Below are positions 11,166 through 23,269 of a stretch of DNA of 64,000 nt, one piece after another. The position numbers and the translations under genes were made by a program. Each line of letters opens with the position of its first letter. Positions within the stretch are counted from its first letter, which is position 1. The notes beneath the pieces are model-generated. The model saw nothing but the letters and a program-made list of their open reading frames with translations, was not told where the DNA came from and searched no databases. The DNA is taken from assembly GCA_024449915.1 (NCBI GenBank), contig JAMZAV010000431.1, positions 1 through 64,000 on the forward strand, given 5' to 3'. The DNA comes from Sweltsa coloradensis (Eukaryota; Arthropoda; Insecta; Plecoptera; Chloroperlidae).

Positions 11166-11341
11166 TTGTGTATCTTGTAAATATTTATGTTAACCAGCCA
11201 GTTTCACGCAGCTGCCCATCTCATTTAAGGTAAGCTGTTGGTCTCCTTTCTTCTTTCCCAAACCACAAACACTAATTAAATGAATGAAATGATATGGGTA
11301 CTTGAAGACACAACTTGTATTTATCCTAATGTGCTTTATTA

Positions 11342-12722
11342 ATCCTGTCAAATAAGAATTTTTGAAGGAAAAAATTGCGATGTCGCTGAATTTTTGCAGA
11401 GACCTTCCTTAAATGATACTAATGAACATACTAAAACTCCCCTACAAGGCTGGAGCTTCGGCCGCCATATTGGAAAATGGTGGCCAAAAAGTGTTGGTTA
11501 TCAAATATCTCCATATTGGTTGGAGATAGACAAAATGTTTCAATGGCAAAAATATTCCCCATTCAATTCTCTACAAAAAAGGTGTCTTCTATAGTTTTGG
11601 TAGGGGAAAGGTTACGTCACAAAATCGTGGTTTATATGTTGCTCATTTTAGTACCAGCTTATTTCCTAATTTTCACGACCAGCATCAAACAATGCCCGGT
11701 AAATCTGTTAGAAATCGATTGAAATACAAAAGGACTTTTGTACGGGGTTCATGAAAGCTTCCATTAGTATTTTAAAAATCAGGTCTGCAAAATCGGATTT
11801 TGCATTTACCCGGAATTTGAGTTTTTCCATTGTTGGCATTTCCTCAAAAAAGCCGTATTTGACTGTCCATTTTTCAGCACTAAATAGCTTTGGAGGAAAA
11901 ATTCTTTCTATGCACACTGAAATGACTTAAAATAATGATCCGATTACAACCAAAGTTTAAATCCAATATGGCTGCTTATTCCTAATATCCTCAACATCAA
12001 AGTGAATTATTTAACAAAAAGAGTGTAAAAATAGCACGAAAACAGTATTCATATTGTGAATATTAGGAATTAGCAGCCATATTGGATTTAAACTTTGGTT
12101 GTAATTGAATCATTATTTAAGTCATTTCAATGTGCGTAGAAAGAATTTTTCCTCCAATGCTATTTAGTGCTTAATAATGGACAGTCAAATATGGCATTTT
12201 TTAGGAAATGCCAACAATGGAAAAACCCAAATTCCGGGTAAATGCAAAATCCGATTTCGCAGACCTGATTTTTAAAAATACTAATGGAAGCTTTCATGAA
12301 CCCCGTACAAAAGTCCATTTGTATTTCAATCAATTTCTTACGGATTTACCGGGCATTGTTTGATGCTGGGCGTGAAAATTAGGAAATTAGCTGGTACTCC
12401 AACGAGCAACATATAAACCACGATTTTGTGACGTAACCTTTGCCCCTACCAAAACTATAGAAGACACCTTTTTTGTAGGGAATTGAATGGGGAAATATTT
12501 TTTGCCAATGAAACATTTTGTCTGTCTCCAACAAATATGAAGATATTAGATAACCAACACTTTTTGGCCGCCATTTTCCAATATGGCGGCCGAAGCTCCA
12601 GTCCGATTGTAGGGGAGTTTTAGTATGTTCATTGGTATCATTTAAGGAAGGTCTCTGCAAAAATTCAGCGACATCGCAATTTTTTCCTCTAAACGTCAAT
12701 ATCAGATCTTATTTGACAGGAT
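11342..12722. mobile_element. fold-back transposon with 650-bp inverted arms, TA duplication
   Basis: The arms of about 11342-12000 and 12060-12722 are inverted copies with modest divergence, meeting at a short centre near 12030. Ends read ATCCTGTCAAATAAGA on both sides and are flanked by TA. It can pair almost along its whole length and has no coding capacity. TA flanks suggest a Tc1/mariner-type or related mobilising transposase. Confidence 0.7.
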
Positions 12723-13398
12723 TATATACCTACCACATACAAAAGAAACTTGGAGCCAATAGTAAGGAGCAAGCTACACAACTATATTTATCTCTAGATG
12801 ATGTTAATTGTATATGTCACTGCAGTTCCAACACGTAATCTACTCTAAAGTGTCAACATGTAATTTTCATTATGGGTTGGAGTAGAAGCATTGGAGGCTT
12901 CCAAGATTATTTTTTTACGACTTGTATATCAAGATTAACATCACTTTGTGCTCGCATCTGCCGAAATGCATGCTGCAAACGTCATAAACCACGTGCGTGC
13001 GGTCGGTGGTTCGGTCGGTTTTAATTCAAATAAGGTGGCAGGAAAACTCATACTCGACTAGAATATCGTCAAAAACTCGTTTGAGTCGAGTACCAACTAC
13101 TCAACTCGACTTTTCGAGTACTCTCACACCCCTACGTGATATTATTACAAAGTACCATATCGGCGTGATTTTTTTCTAGGCACAATATTATCGCGATAGT
13201 ATTCTAATTTTGTCACGATTCCCTAGTATTTTTAGCTCAAATTAGCAAATATGACTATAATTTTGCATTAACACCATAAGTTAGCATTAATTAGTTACTA
13301 ATTAGCAAAAATAAAATTGGTCAATAACACTCAAAAACCTATCAAAAGTTCCACAAATAAACTCTGATCCTAATTTGGACATATTTAGCATAGTTAAC

Positions 13399-14413
13399 TA
13401 GGGGTGTGCAAGTAGCACATTTTGAATTCGAGTCGAGTCGAGTATTCATTTCAAAATTTAATTTTTTTATTTAGTCGGTCCACTTGGAACACAACGATTT
13501 TTCTGTTGTAAACATATAAAAAATACATCATTGTACTTGTATTAGGCTATTGAGGCCTCCCTGCCCTTTGTGCTGGTCAATTTCAATAAATTATAATTAT
13601 ACAGTATGTTATCTTTTGTTCCTGGCCCCATAACAATACTGCTGCGATGTTTTAATCCGAAAAAAAAATCCTCCAAATTCGCACTCGCATTATAATATTT
13701 GCGGTCTAGGCATCTTCAATGCTATTTCAGCACATTTGAATATTCCGCGCCCCTGAAAGAGTAGATAAAGAAGTTTCCTAACCTTCTTTATCGACTCTAG
13801 TTCTAGCGATGGCCGACGGAGCGCGCCACGCGTCGCTCAGCGAGTTTGACCCTCAAGCCGCGTCATCAAATACTGGCATCAAAGCAAAGATGGAAGATTG
13901 AAGGAAGAGACATAAAACTTGTCAAACTACGCCAACTACGATTTTAAAATACGTAAAAAGTGCATTATTGGAATGTTCACCGGCATTCTTTCTTCTCGAT
14001 AGTTGATCTGAAATATTAGTGATATAGACGCAACGAAACCAATAAGGGATATTTGTTTTTGACGCCGTGTAGGCCTAGGTTAGGCCTAGGCCTAGTCCTA
14101 TTTCCGGTTCCCGCATCCAAGTCTACGTTGTTGTTTACCATAATAATTTTGAAAGCACGCAGTCTCTAGGGCCAAGGCCTACTTTTTGCCGTCACAGTAC
14201 ACACGTAGAAGGCCTAGGTTGTAACAAGCCTAGGCTCAGGACTCTGTACGTAGGCCTAGCCCTACTGTGATGATGGTTCTTCTCAGTTTTCATAGGATTT
14301 CATGTGTTCAAAACTCGACTCGAAAACTTCGAGCCTAAAACCAAACTCGACTCGATGTCGAGTATAAAAAAAACTCGAAAAAACTCGACATTTCGAGTAC
14401 TCGCACACCCCTA
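13399..14413. mobile_element. hAT element, TAGGGGTGTGC ends
   Basis: It is framed by a perfect 8-bp duplication TAGTTAAC (13391-13398 and 14414-14421). The termini are TAGGGGTGTGCAAGTAGC and TAGGGGTGTGCGAGTACTCG. Both subterminal regions repeat GAGTCGAGT / ACTCGACTC words. The interior has no long ORF and includes several GGCCTAGG words. Confidence 0.8.
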
Positions 14414-14697
14414 TAGTTAACTTATTTCATGGGAATCTATTTATCTGGAAACACAAATTCCAATAAACCTTTTTTATTTTTATTATTCCTGTGTAGGCCT
14501 ATGCGTCTTATCTGTGACTGTCACTAAGTGTATGGGCTTGTAATTGTAGGTTATCTTGCCAAGTATTTTGTTCATGTAATTCTGTAGCTTACTTTCTTTC
14601 TTATTGCAAGACTCTTACAGAGCCCTTAGTAACAAGCAGCTTAACTCACCGGGTAGTGCCAGCCAGATCTAATAAGAGAAACTTGCTCTTATTTCAG

Positions 14698-14943
14698 TCT
14701 GAAGTGGCGGTTCCGTTTGATTACCACCGCTCGATCATCGGGCAGAAGGGCCGCGACGTGCGTGAGCTGATGGAGCGGTACGACGTGCACATCGTTCTGT
14801 CCCCGGCCGACCAGCACCTCGACGTCATCAAGATATCGGGCACGCCGGCCTGCGTGGAGAGAGCCAAGCAGGCGGTGGAGGACAGGGTCAAAGAGCTCGA
14901 TGCAGACAAGCAGGACAGAGCACTCAAGTCCTTCGAGGTCAAG
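14698..14943 (+). CDS. HDLBP: vigilin exon: KH12
   Basis: This 82-codon exon follows the acceptor ttatttcag and ends AAG|gtgaga. It encodes one complete KH domain, VPFDYHRSIIGQKG with a canonical GQKG loop, then a charged linker (KELDADKQDRALKSFEVK) leading to the next KH. The linker matches the vigilin pattern of KELQ..QEDRALRSF. Phase 0 on both sides. The upstream intron of 9.8 kb carries the Penelope inverted pair. Confidence 0.95.
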
Positions 14944-16296
14944 GTGAGAGGACAACTGTTAATAGATATTATTACTGTGGTCTAATTTTGTCAAATTAGA
15001 GCACAACTCTAATTTTGATTTTGCTATGAAACAATTGTACCCAGAGGAGTTTGAATATGCATAGTTTATTGTTTTCCAAATTTAGCTTGGAGATTTTAGC
15101 ATTATGTTATTTTGGTGTTGTGATTATCTTCCATAAATTTCTCACACGTACAGTAAAACCCCTATGGATCGTTGCTGCCTCAGTCGTTTAACCGTCATGA
15201 TCACTTTATTTGATAAGTTTTAAAAAATTGCCATTTAAACATTGTTAAAAAGTCTCGTATACACCTTTTCTCAATCTCTGGTTTTCCTCGTAAGGTTCGA
15301 AATATTATATTTCTCAATGTTAAATTTACCTTAATGGATCATTTTCTCCCTTTTATAAACACCGTCTGACGAACGAACAAACCACTACCTATTTCCTGCC
15401 AGACAATAGAGAACCTACGGTAGGTAAGTAGCGTACACGAGAAAGAATCCAGATCACACTTGATCACAAAGCGTAAGATTAACAAGTTAATAACCCGTCT
15501 TCAAACTTAACTTACCATATCTATCGACTTGAGACCAAAATAAGGTATTTCAACCACATGACGAGAACACTTCATATTTCCGCTATGTATCTCAGTCGAT
15601 AACTTTTCAACATCTTATACCAAATTTAACTGAGAGCTGGTTTAAATAGTGCTTGTAAGTGCGGCGAGTACTTTAAGCGTACACCCCCCCCCCTCGTCTC
15701 ATTTAACTAGAGTTAAAATAATTGTTCGCATTGTTATTTGAAATTTTTATGTTTTATTTATCTTAAATTAAATGTAATTAGAATGACAATTATTAAAATA
15801 CCTTGTTCTTACGATAATGTATTCGTAATATAATCTTATTAATAAAAGTAAAATAATTAGAAAAACACGTTTGGGAAATAAAAGACGCGGGGACGGTGCG
15901 GGGGCAGGTTTACGCCCCGGAAGAGCCAAGGACACAGCATCATAGCATAGCCGCGCCTTGGTCGTAGTGATTGGTCCGCTCCGACGTCAACTGTTCATTT
16001 GGCGTCTGAGCGGTAGGTTTAAAAGGAGATTGGCATGTTTATAGGTAGAACCAGATAAGCTGTCGGCCGTCAAGGTCAAGCGAGAGCACGGACGCCAACG
16101 TTGACAATTTACACACAACTGGCATTAGGTAGGGCCTACTGTATTTGGTCATGTTATTGTGATATGTTATCACATAAATCAACATTTTATAAGCTGTGAA
16201 TAAAGTAGTTCGTCCCACAGAGTCAGTATTTTAGCGAAATAATGATTTTAAGTAATCACGATTACGAAAGTGTTTTTTTGCCTTGTTGGTAATGGT

Positions 16297-16986
16297 TAGA
16301 GGTAGTGAAAAATGGTGATAACGAAATTTGCGAATTTTTTAAAATAATATCCATTTTATTGCCTAAAATGTAATATTATCGACGAATTACATCATTTAGA
16401 GATGGAAAAAACACATTTTCAAAACGCGAATTTCGCGAAATCTCGTGTATATCGCGAAATAACGAACAAAATTGTATAAAACTGGTCAAAACGCGAATTA
16501 ACTCGCGAAATTAAGCATTTTAGAGCTCATAATATGGATGGTGGAAGTGCCGGTCCAGAATTTTTGTGAATTTTGGTGGAGGTGCCGGTCCAGACCAAAC
16601 ATTACGCGCGCAAAGGGCGGTACATCGTTTCGTGACGTCGCGGGCTCCACGGAAATAGACCGCCAAAAAAACGACGCGTATCACGGACTCCGCGGCAATA
16701 GTCCACCAAAATAATGGTGCATACAAACATTTATTTTTGCTTGGGAATCGATTCTGAATAGATTTGTGGGTCACAATGATCGATTCTAACGAATTGGAAT
16801 TTTTGTCATCCCTACTTAAAAGGCTGAAAGGGCGTTTTTTAATTTTCATTTTAAACTTTTTTTAAATTTTTTTTTTTTTAGATATTAAATGTTTTTGACC
16901 ATTTAAATGAAATCGCGAAAAATACGAAATTTGGGTTTTATAAAACGAAATTTGGATTTTTATATCACCATTTCTCATTACCTCTA
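16297..16986. mobile_element. hAT element, TAGAGGTA ends, copy 1
   Basis: Framed by the perfect duplication GTAATGGT (16289-16296 and 16987-16994). Termini are TAGAGGTAGTGAAAAATGGTGATA and TAGAGGTAATGAGAAATGGTGATA inverted. Subterminal DNA iterates TTCGCGAA-type words. The interior shares a core with 36222-36763 and with the differently ended element 46725-47341. Confidence 0.85.
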
Positions 16987-17417
16987 GTAATGGTGTGTCC
17001 AAAGTTCCAGCTGTTTATAATGCCAACCTCGCCAGATGTGATCTCAATGTTAAGGAGCATCAAAATGTCTTGATTTTATTCGTACACTTCATAAATACTT
17101 TATTTTTAGGATATATTGGGCAAGGCTTGGCTTTAAAATAGTCGTGTTTTTCTCCGAAAGCAGTTTTAGAGACCGTTATTTTATTTACTTTTTGCTGATC
17201 CTGTGGCCATAGTGCGTGGACGACAGTGCTGCGATCCCTCGGCGACTGCCGCCTTATCTGGTTCCACCTATATTACTTCTACCCGACCCGTTTTTTTGGG
17301 TAGAAATTGACGGCCCGACCCGAGGTCGGGTAATTTTACCTTCCCGGAAATTACCCGTTTTTCGGGTATATGCACATCCCTAGTAAAAAGTTCCACTGTT
17401 GGTTTTGTTTCCTTCAG

Positions 17418-17565
17418 CTTGAAGTGGAGCCCGAGTATCACCCCAAGATCATCGGTCGCAAGGGAGCCGTCATCTCCAAGATCCGGGAAGACCACGGTGT
17501 CCAGATCAACTTCCCCCGGAAGGGAGAGGGGGAGATGGAGGATGAGAAAACAATCACCATCACAG
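17418..17565 (+). CDS. HDLBP: vigilin exon: first part of KH13
   Basis: The exon has 49 codons plus one base, after the acceptor tttccttcag and before the donor G|gtaagc. It encodes EVEPEYHPKIIGRKGAVI, a canonical GRKG loop, then the variable loop and strand up to EKTITIT. It ends in phase 1; the split glycine codon is completed by the exon at 22643. This is the only phase-1 intron in the segment. Confidence 0.95.
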
Positions 17566-18029
17566 GTAAGCCGGGATTTAACAACAGTTGCATCTAGTTG
17601 GCTCCAATGGTCAAACTAATCTCTCACCACAGCGCAGAACGATCAGGGTTGGGTCACAGTTGTCTGGACATTGAAAAAATATGAACTTTTACTACATTTT
17701 GACGGCAGTGCATTATTGTTGTGGTGGGTGACAGATTTCTCACCAGAGTGCAGAACAATAACGTTTTGTCACCACCATGTGTAAGTTCCACTGGAACCAC
17801 AATGTAAGGAGTCCTGTGACAAAACCCCGATCATGCGATCCTGGTGGGGAATCTGGGCGAACCATCTTGGCATTGCCCTATGGTTAGTGATAAGTATAAC
17901 TATAAATAGCTGGTAGGGGTGTGCGAGCCTAAGATTTCGAGCTGAAAGTCAAGCTCTGCTTGGGGCCGAAACCGAAAAAAGCTTGAGAAATCGAGTACTT
18001 GCACATAACTTTAGCTATAACTTTGGCTA

Positions 18030-18425
18030 TAACCGAACACAGATTATAAAAAATAAATGATTTCATCTGTATTTTAAGTCTTTAGTCTACCAATCACACA
18101 ACTGATTTTCAGTGGGGTACATTGAATTTAAAGTAGACCAACCGGCATATTTCAGTAGGAAATGCCAATCAATCAAGCTGGACACAATTGCACCCTCAAG
18201 CGGCGCCAGAATCAACTAAACTAATTCGGAACAATCTTAGAATTCATCATGTGCCTCGTTGCTAGGACGGCTCTAAAGTCACCGTTTGCACATTTCTAAG
18301 ATATGGACTCAAGTCCATGTGAGAAGTTAAAAAACTTTTACCAGCGGGATTTGAACCCTGGACCTTCTGCACTTCAAGCAGAGACTAACAACAACTCCTG
18401 CTGATGATCGATACCTACAATGACC
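18030..18425 (-). mobile_element. tRNA-derived SINE
   Basis: On the minus strand a tRNA-like head holds a B box GGTTCAAATCC (18347-18357) behind GAAGTGCAGAAGGTCCAG. The 3' part ends in text (CCCCACTGAAAATCAGTT) also seen at 34375-34425 and, more weakly, at 31376-31425. That is the expected behaviour of a SINE with a LINE-like tail. Confidence 0.45.
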
Positions 18426-19147
18426 ATGAGCTGCCTTCTGAGAACCCTTCAAGATACTTTATCTCTAGGGACCCTAGAGAACGGTGAATAAAATTACCAA
18501 TTGTTCATGCAAAAAAAAATTAAAAGCGGTGGTAAATGTCAAGGTTTAAACTTTGAAAAGGGTAAAAGCGGTCAATAAAGTCGGTAATAAAAAAAAAATT
18601 ACCTCGCTCTTAAACTCGTCAACACGAGAGAACATTTAACTTTAGGCAACGACGAAATCACATGAAATCAGCACAAATCAACGCGAGTTAGAACACGACC
18701 GAGCGGATGTATGTATGATGTAGATCGCGTGTTTTTGAACTGAAATCGAAAAATGCCAATTTTGAAATTTAAAGTATCATAAAAGCGTTAATACTTAAAA
18801 ATATCTCTAAATTCGCAGAAAAAATCGTGAATAACTAATAAAATTAATGAAATCGCATTAATTAAACCTCAAAAACTCGCGGACGCCATTTGAATGCTAT
18901 GGTCACCAAAGTTCGACATCTGTTGTCAAATTTTGTTTATCTACAAAATTGCAAAAATTCGCAAATAAAGTGCTTGCAAAAATCAAGGGTCCCTTTATCT
19001 CTCACTCGCTCCCTATGCATTAATGCATAGTTATTGCGAACTGAAGTTAAAAAAAGCGTTGGAAATTGGTGTTGTTTGCACGCAACAACCACACAACTCA
19101 TTGCAGCTTGGCAAATTTGCCCTTTTGCTACGTATTATTTTCACTAC

Positions 19148-20530
19148 TAGTGATGACATCGGGTACCCGACTCGTACCCGACTCCTATTGGAGTCGACTC
19201 CATTTTCAAGGAGTCGATTCCTTCAAAAGTGTTGGATTTATGAATGACTTCTGTTGAGTTCTTGTGCGCATCTGGTTACTCCTTCCCCGTCCCCCTCGCC
19301 TACGTGCTAGCTCGCGCTCCTTCTTCCTCGCTCTGTCTCTCGACCTTGGTCTGGAGTCTGGACATTGTAGTGTAAATCGAGTTGCCCACTGCTTTAGTGT
19401 AAATCGAGTTGCCAATGTTTGCTTTGATGATAAATTGAATGAGATTGCACTTGCTGTCTCGTTATCTTATCTCATAACATAAACAAAGCAGGGCGGCTGG
19501 GCCAAGACTGAATGAGATTACACTTGTGGTCTCGTTATCTCATAATGTAAACATAACAAATCAGCGAGAGTCTTGCCCGGCCAAGACTGACAAGCGAGCT
19601 AGCGATAAGTAGTTGGAGGCATGAGAGAAGGGGGGGGGGGAGGACAGCGTTATGCAACTAGAGTAGTGGGCTAAAAATAACTTTTGCATAAAAAAATTCA
19701 TAAACCAAGTAGGGATGACTTCGGGTCGAAAAATCCGGAACCGGATCCACCCTTGATGGATTCGGTTCGGAACCGGTTCCTACACATATTTTCTTTCTCA
19801 TTTTTCGTAAATTTGAATCTGCGCGGGCTAATTTCGATTGAAAACATGGGCAAGGCGAAAATCGATTCGAATTTCGATAGGGGGCGGAGCCGTGTCCCAG
19901 ACATTGTAGGAACTGCTTAGTGAGAACAGTTGAACAAACAATGGCCTACAAGATTGTTTGCTTTCGTTTTCGTTCATAAAGTTTGGATTATGTGATCTTA
20001 AACGTGAAAAATAGAATTAGTATATGATTAAAATGTTATTAACAAGTTCTGCAATGTTATTATAACACAACACATGGGCCTAGGCTAAGCCTAGGTCAAA
20101 ATTGTGACGCAACATTCATAGGGCCTAGGCCTAAGAATTTCGCAACCACGGGTGTTTCTGGCTCATTTATTCTCGTCTGTGCCTAGGCCCTTGGCAACTT
20201 TTAGGTTAAAAATAGAACCGGTTCCGAAAAAGGGGAACCGGGTCGTAATGGAACCGGTTCCGAACCGGTTTCCGGGTACCCGAAGTCATCCCTAAAACCA
20301 AGTCAACCTTACAAACAACCAATAAAGTATTGTTACTTACTGCCAAAACATTTGTTTTTTGCTCTCTCCTGGAACAAATTAGGCCTGTAGGAGGGTGTTC
20401 AACATTGGTGAAGGTCAACTGCTTTTACCTTAGTTATCATTATCGCCGATCGAGGAGTCGACTCCTACCCAGTTCCCAAGGCTCCGGAGTCGACTCCAAT
20501 ATTTACTACCCGATGTCAATGTCATCACTA
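19148..20530. mobile_element. hAT element, TAGTGATGACATCGGG ends
   Basis: Flanks TTCACTAC (19140-19147) and GTCACTAC (20531-20538) agree at 7 of 8 positions. Termini TAGTGATGACATCGGGTA and TAGTGATGACATTGACATCGG are inverted. GGAGTCGACTCC or close variants recur near both ends. The element at 19710-20294 is nested inside. The left interior 19335-19690 recurs at 32700-33006. Confidence 0.75.
19710..20294. mobile_element. hAT element, TAGGGATGACTTCGGG ends
   Basis: A perfect duplication AAACCAAG (19702-19709 and 20295-20302). Termini are TAGGGATGACTTCGGGT in inverted orientation. GGAACCGGTTCC is repeated next to both ends. Its interior 19800-20210 is shared with the differently ended element 24082-24923. 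Confidence 0.85.
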
Positions 20531-21228
20531 GTCACTACTATCTCTTGCTTTTAATTTATAATAATTTTTTAGTAGGCATGGGCCAATACTGATACCCGCA
20601 ATCCTTTAAGAATCAGAATCGCTCAAGATGACCCTAAAAATTACAAATTGGAATCGCTTAGTAATTGTAATCCTAAGCCCTTGTATCGATTGTACCATAC
20701 CATGTCTTTGCGCTTTGTAAGTACATTCTAAATCAAAATACAGTATATTGGTTGAATGTTACTAATGTTGACACTAGACCCAGATGCCTTCCATTGTGTA
20801 TAATATTATAAGACCTACTATAGCATGCATGCATGCAGCTCTGCATGAGTCATCGTGTCGAGACTTGTCTGCCACTGATCACTATGCACGTGAACGCGGG
20901 CGACACCAAAACAATGAAAACATATCTTATCGCCAACGCCAAAGTATTAAAGCTACCAAGATTCCAAAATATGTGTTAAAAAAGGTCTATACATGAGCCC
21001 GAGTTCAACTCGATAATGTTCTGCATCCATCTTTTATGCTCCTCAAATCAAATCCAATTTAGTAAAGCTCTGCAAAACACGATTTTTTGCAGTAATTAAT
21101 TTTTTGTAAGTTGGCAGGGCAAGATATAATTCTGAAATTTTTCACAGTTGTTAACATTCATAGTAGTAACATTGTTGAGAAAGGGTATTTTTTCCCAGAG
21201 CAAACTTTAAGTTTAAAAAAATAAAGTA

Positions 21229-22114
21229 CAGTAAGAACTCTATTATCCGAAGTTGGATGAGACCGGGGGCACCTCGAATTACCGAAAAACTGGGATGACG
21301 CGCTTTTTTTTGTTTATTTGCTCTCGTAGCATAGCCTGATATGGTAAAATGAAATATGACACATGCAATGGATAAAGGAACATAAAATACATACAAAACA
21401 CTTCATACAGGGTATACCAAATGATTTAATGGCTTGTAAATCAAGCTCACAAACACATGTACACAATTAGGCCTACATGTCGTAATAAAAACGCATGTCT
21501 AGGCCTAAACTCGACGCAGTAGGCCTAGGCCTAGAATGCAACCATAGGCCTAGGCCTAGCTCTCTTTCTCATGTGGGAAAACCTCTCACTACTATTGCCC
21601 GCGCTGAAGCTCTCGTCACAAGATAAGTCTGGGAAAGAAATAAGTTAAGCCCAGGAATAACAATTCAATGCGTCGTGATTACGAATTTCGTGAATCGGTT
21701 GAAACATAATCGCATCGCAATTCTTCTTCCACCTAGTTCCACAACGACCATCTTTGATCAGCTGTGACTGTGAGAGTCAAGTCAGGTCTTCATGTGCATG
21801 TGCGTGCGCCGTGCGGTCAGTGCGCACCCCCGTAAAAGCACTGGTGTCTGGCGCTGCGGACGGACAGCAGAAGCGACGTTGCATCGCATGGAGTGCACCT
21901 AGGCCGAAGCACGATCGGCAGCAGTCGAGAAGGCTCGTTACCGGCGATGGGCGCGACGCACACTGCTCGAATGTATGCGAGTACATTTAAAAAAGCGCGG
22001 TGTCTCGTTGTTTTTATGTTTTATTTACGTATTTATTTATTTTTTATTTTTTTATGGAGCTCGGATGATTCGGGCGATCGGATAATCGGTGATCGGATAA
22101 TGAAGGTTTTACTG
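21229..22114. mobile_element. Tigger/pogo-type MITE
   Basis: Ends CAGTAAGAACTCTATTATCCGA and, inverted, CAGTAAAACCTTCATTATCCGA are flanked by TA on both sides. CAGT(A/G)NAACCT termini with TA duplications are usual for Tigger-type elements. No transposase frame is present in 0.9 kb. It splits a Helentron-like repeat: the DNA on its two sides is similar (21078-21120 and 22118-22155). Confidence 0.7.
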
Positions 22115-22117
22115 TAG

Positions 22118-22345
22118 TAATTTTTGCAAATTTTAATTTTTTGTAGGTTGGATTCCTGTGAATTTTGCTGTCCATGTTAACAGCACTCTTATCTATTGGT
22201 CCTTGACGTTGGTGTGAAATTTAGTCAAAATCGGACAAGTAGTTTGGCCCCTGAGCATTGAACACACAAACAGACATACATACATACACACATAAACACA
22301 ACAAAGTGTCGAAAACTTGCCTTGTTCACTACGCTCACTCGTCCA
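22118..22345 (-). mobile_element. Helentron-like repeat, family B, 5' part
   Basis: On the minus strand the element starts after a host T with TGGACGAGTGAGCGTAGTGAAC. The word GGACGAGTGAG is the inverse of CTCACTCGTC seen in the solo 3' ends at 2590-2627 and 59189-59228. The 3' end of this copy is not found. Confidence 0.4.
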
Positions 22346-22642
22346 ATAAAACAAGCAAATACCAACAACATAAAATAAACTACTATGTTTGTAGCAGGTC
22401 AAGGACAGAATTAATCGCAAATTTTATTCATTACATCATCCTGGTAACCAACCTTCCTCAGACTGTGTTCATTTACAGTGTAGGCCCTAGTTGTAGAATC
22501 TAATCAAATCTGGAATCTGCCCATCTCTAGTTTAGTATAACTTGGATGTTTGTTTGCTCAGACCTACTTTGTAAATTCAGTGTAACATTTAAGTTAGATC
22601 AGACCAGTTTGTAATGTGATGTGTGTGTGTGTGTGTGTGTAG

Positions 22643-22797
22643 GTTACGAAGAGAGTGCGATCGCTGCTCGGGACGCCATCTTGAAGATAGTGAACGACCT
22701 GAACGACCAGACACGTGAAGACGTGTCGATCGACGCGAGAGTTCACTCGAGACTCATTGGCGCCCGCGGTCGCACTATCAGGAAGATCATGGAACAG
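22643..22797 (+). CDS. HDLBP: vigilin exon: end of KH13, start of KH14
   Basis: The exon gives two bases plus 51 codons and ends GAACAG|gtgacg. It starts with (G)YEESAIAARDAIL, the last helix of KH13, and then VHSRLIGARGRTIRKIMEQ, the start of the final KH with a GARG loop. The acceptor is unusual: the AG comes straight after about ten GT dinucleotides, with no pyrimidine tract. The phase-1 join to 17565 and the continuous protein homology show that the acceptor is the real one. Confidence 0.95.
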
Positions 22798-23269
22798 GTG
22801 ACGGTCATTCCATGTCAAATCAACACAGCACAAAACTTCACCACTTCGGATTTTAATAAAATTTTGCATTTAGCCTAGTTTTGAAATGATAGTAATAATC
22901 CAAAAATCAAATTTTAGCTCTCTGGGTCTAGTAGTTTTGGATTTACAGCAAGTCAAAAACTGCCCGTAAACCCAAATTACCCCAAACGGTAAATACTATG
23001 AATCCTTAACCATTTTGTCCTAGAAGGCTCTACTTGGTGTTATTTTGAAGCTGTTGAAAAACCCTTTTAAATGGGATTTTTAAAGCTTGATTTTGTGAAT
23101 AAGTTACTGTTGCTACAATCATTTGGTGATTAGGCTGGGGTCTATCCGCAAATTTTAAGCCGAACCTAGGACAAATTACAACAGAATCGAATTTGGTATC
23201 ATCAATCAAGGATTAAAAACTAAATAACCCATAAAGAATCCTCTAAAATCCCCATAAGGTGGGTGGATC

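Larger units (their letters stand above)
6073..11275. mobile_element. Penelope-like element pair, head-to-head inverted repeat
   Basis: Two copies of one Penelope-like element face each other. The arms 6073-8211 and 9137-11275 are each 2139 bp and nearly identical in inverted orientation. The 925-bp loop 8212-9136 is the N-terminal part of the minus-strand copy. Both copies are truncated at their 5' ends and join there within a shared GGTGGGTAG word. Outer ends are TTAGTGTTTGTGGTTTGGG on both sides. Partial inverted copies are known for Penelope-like elements, so the layout fits the class. Near identity suggests a young insertion or gene conversion; an assembly artefact cannot be excluded. 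Confidence 0.85.
5667..13134. mobile_element. hAT element (TAGGGGTG) carrying nested insertions
   Basis: Ends TAGGGGTGAGCG and, inverted, TAGGGGTGTGAGAG are framed by CATGATAT (5659-5666) and CGTGATAT (13135-13142), an 8-bp duplication with one mismatch. Subterminal DNA at both ends repeats TCGAGTA / TACTCGA words. Only about 0.9 kb is the element's own DNA; the Penelope pair at 6073-11275 and the fold-back element at 11342-12722 make up the rest. It is the same family as 13399-14413. No transposase is visible. Confidence 0.65.

Noticed and set aside
15151..15200. CAGTAAAACCCCTATGGATCG as the left end of another Tigger-type element
   Set aside because: No matching inverted right end was found within several kilobases, so no element is called.
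17923..18006. TAGGGGTGTGCGAG...ACTTGCACATAA as a very short hAT element
   Set aside because: The right end lacks CCCTA and there is no duplication; only 84 bp.
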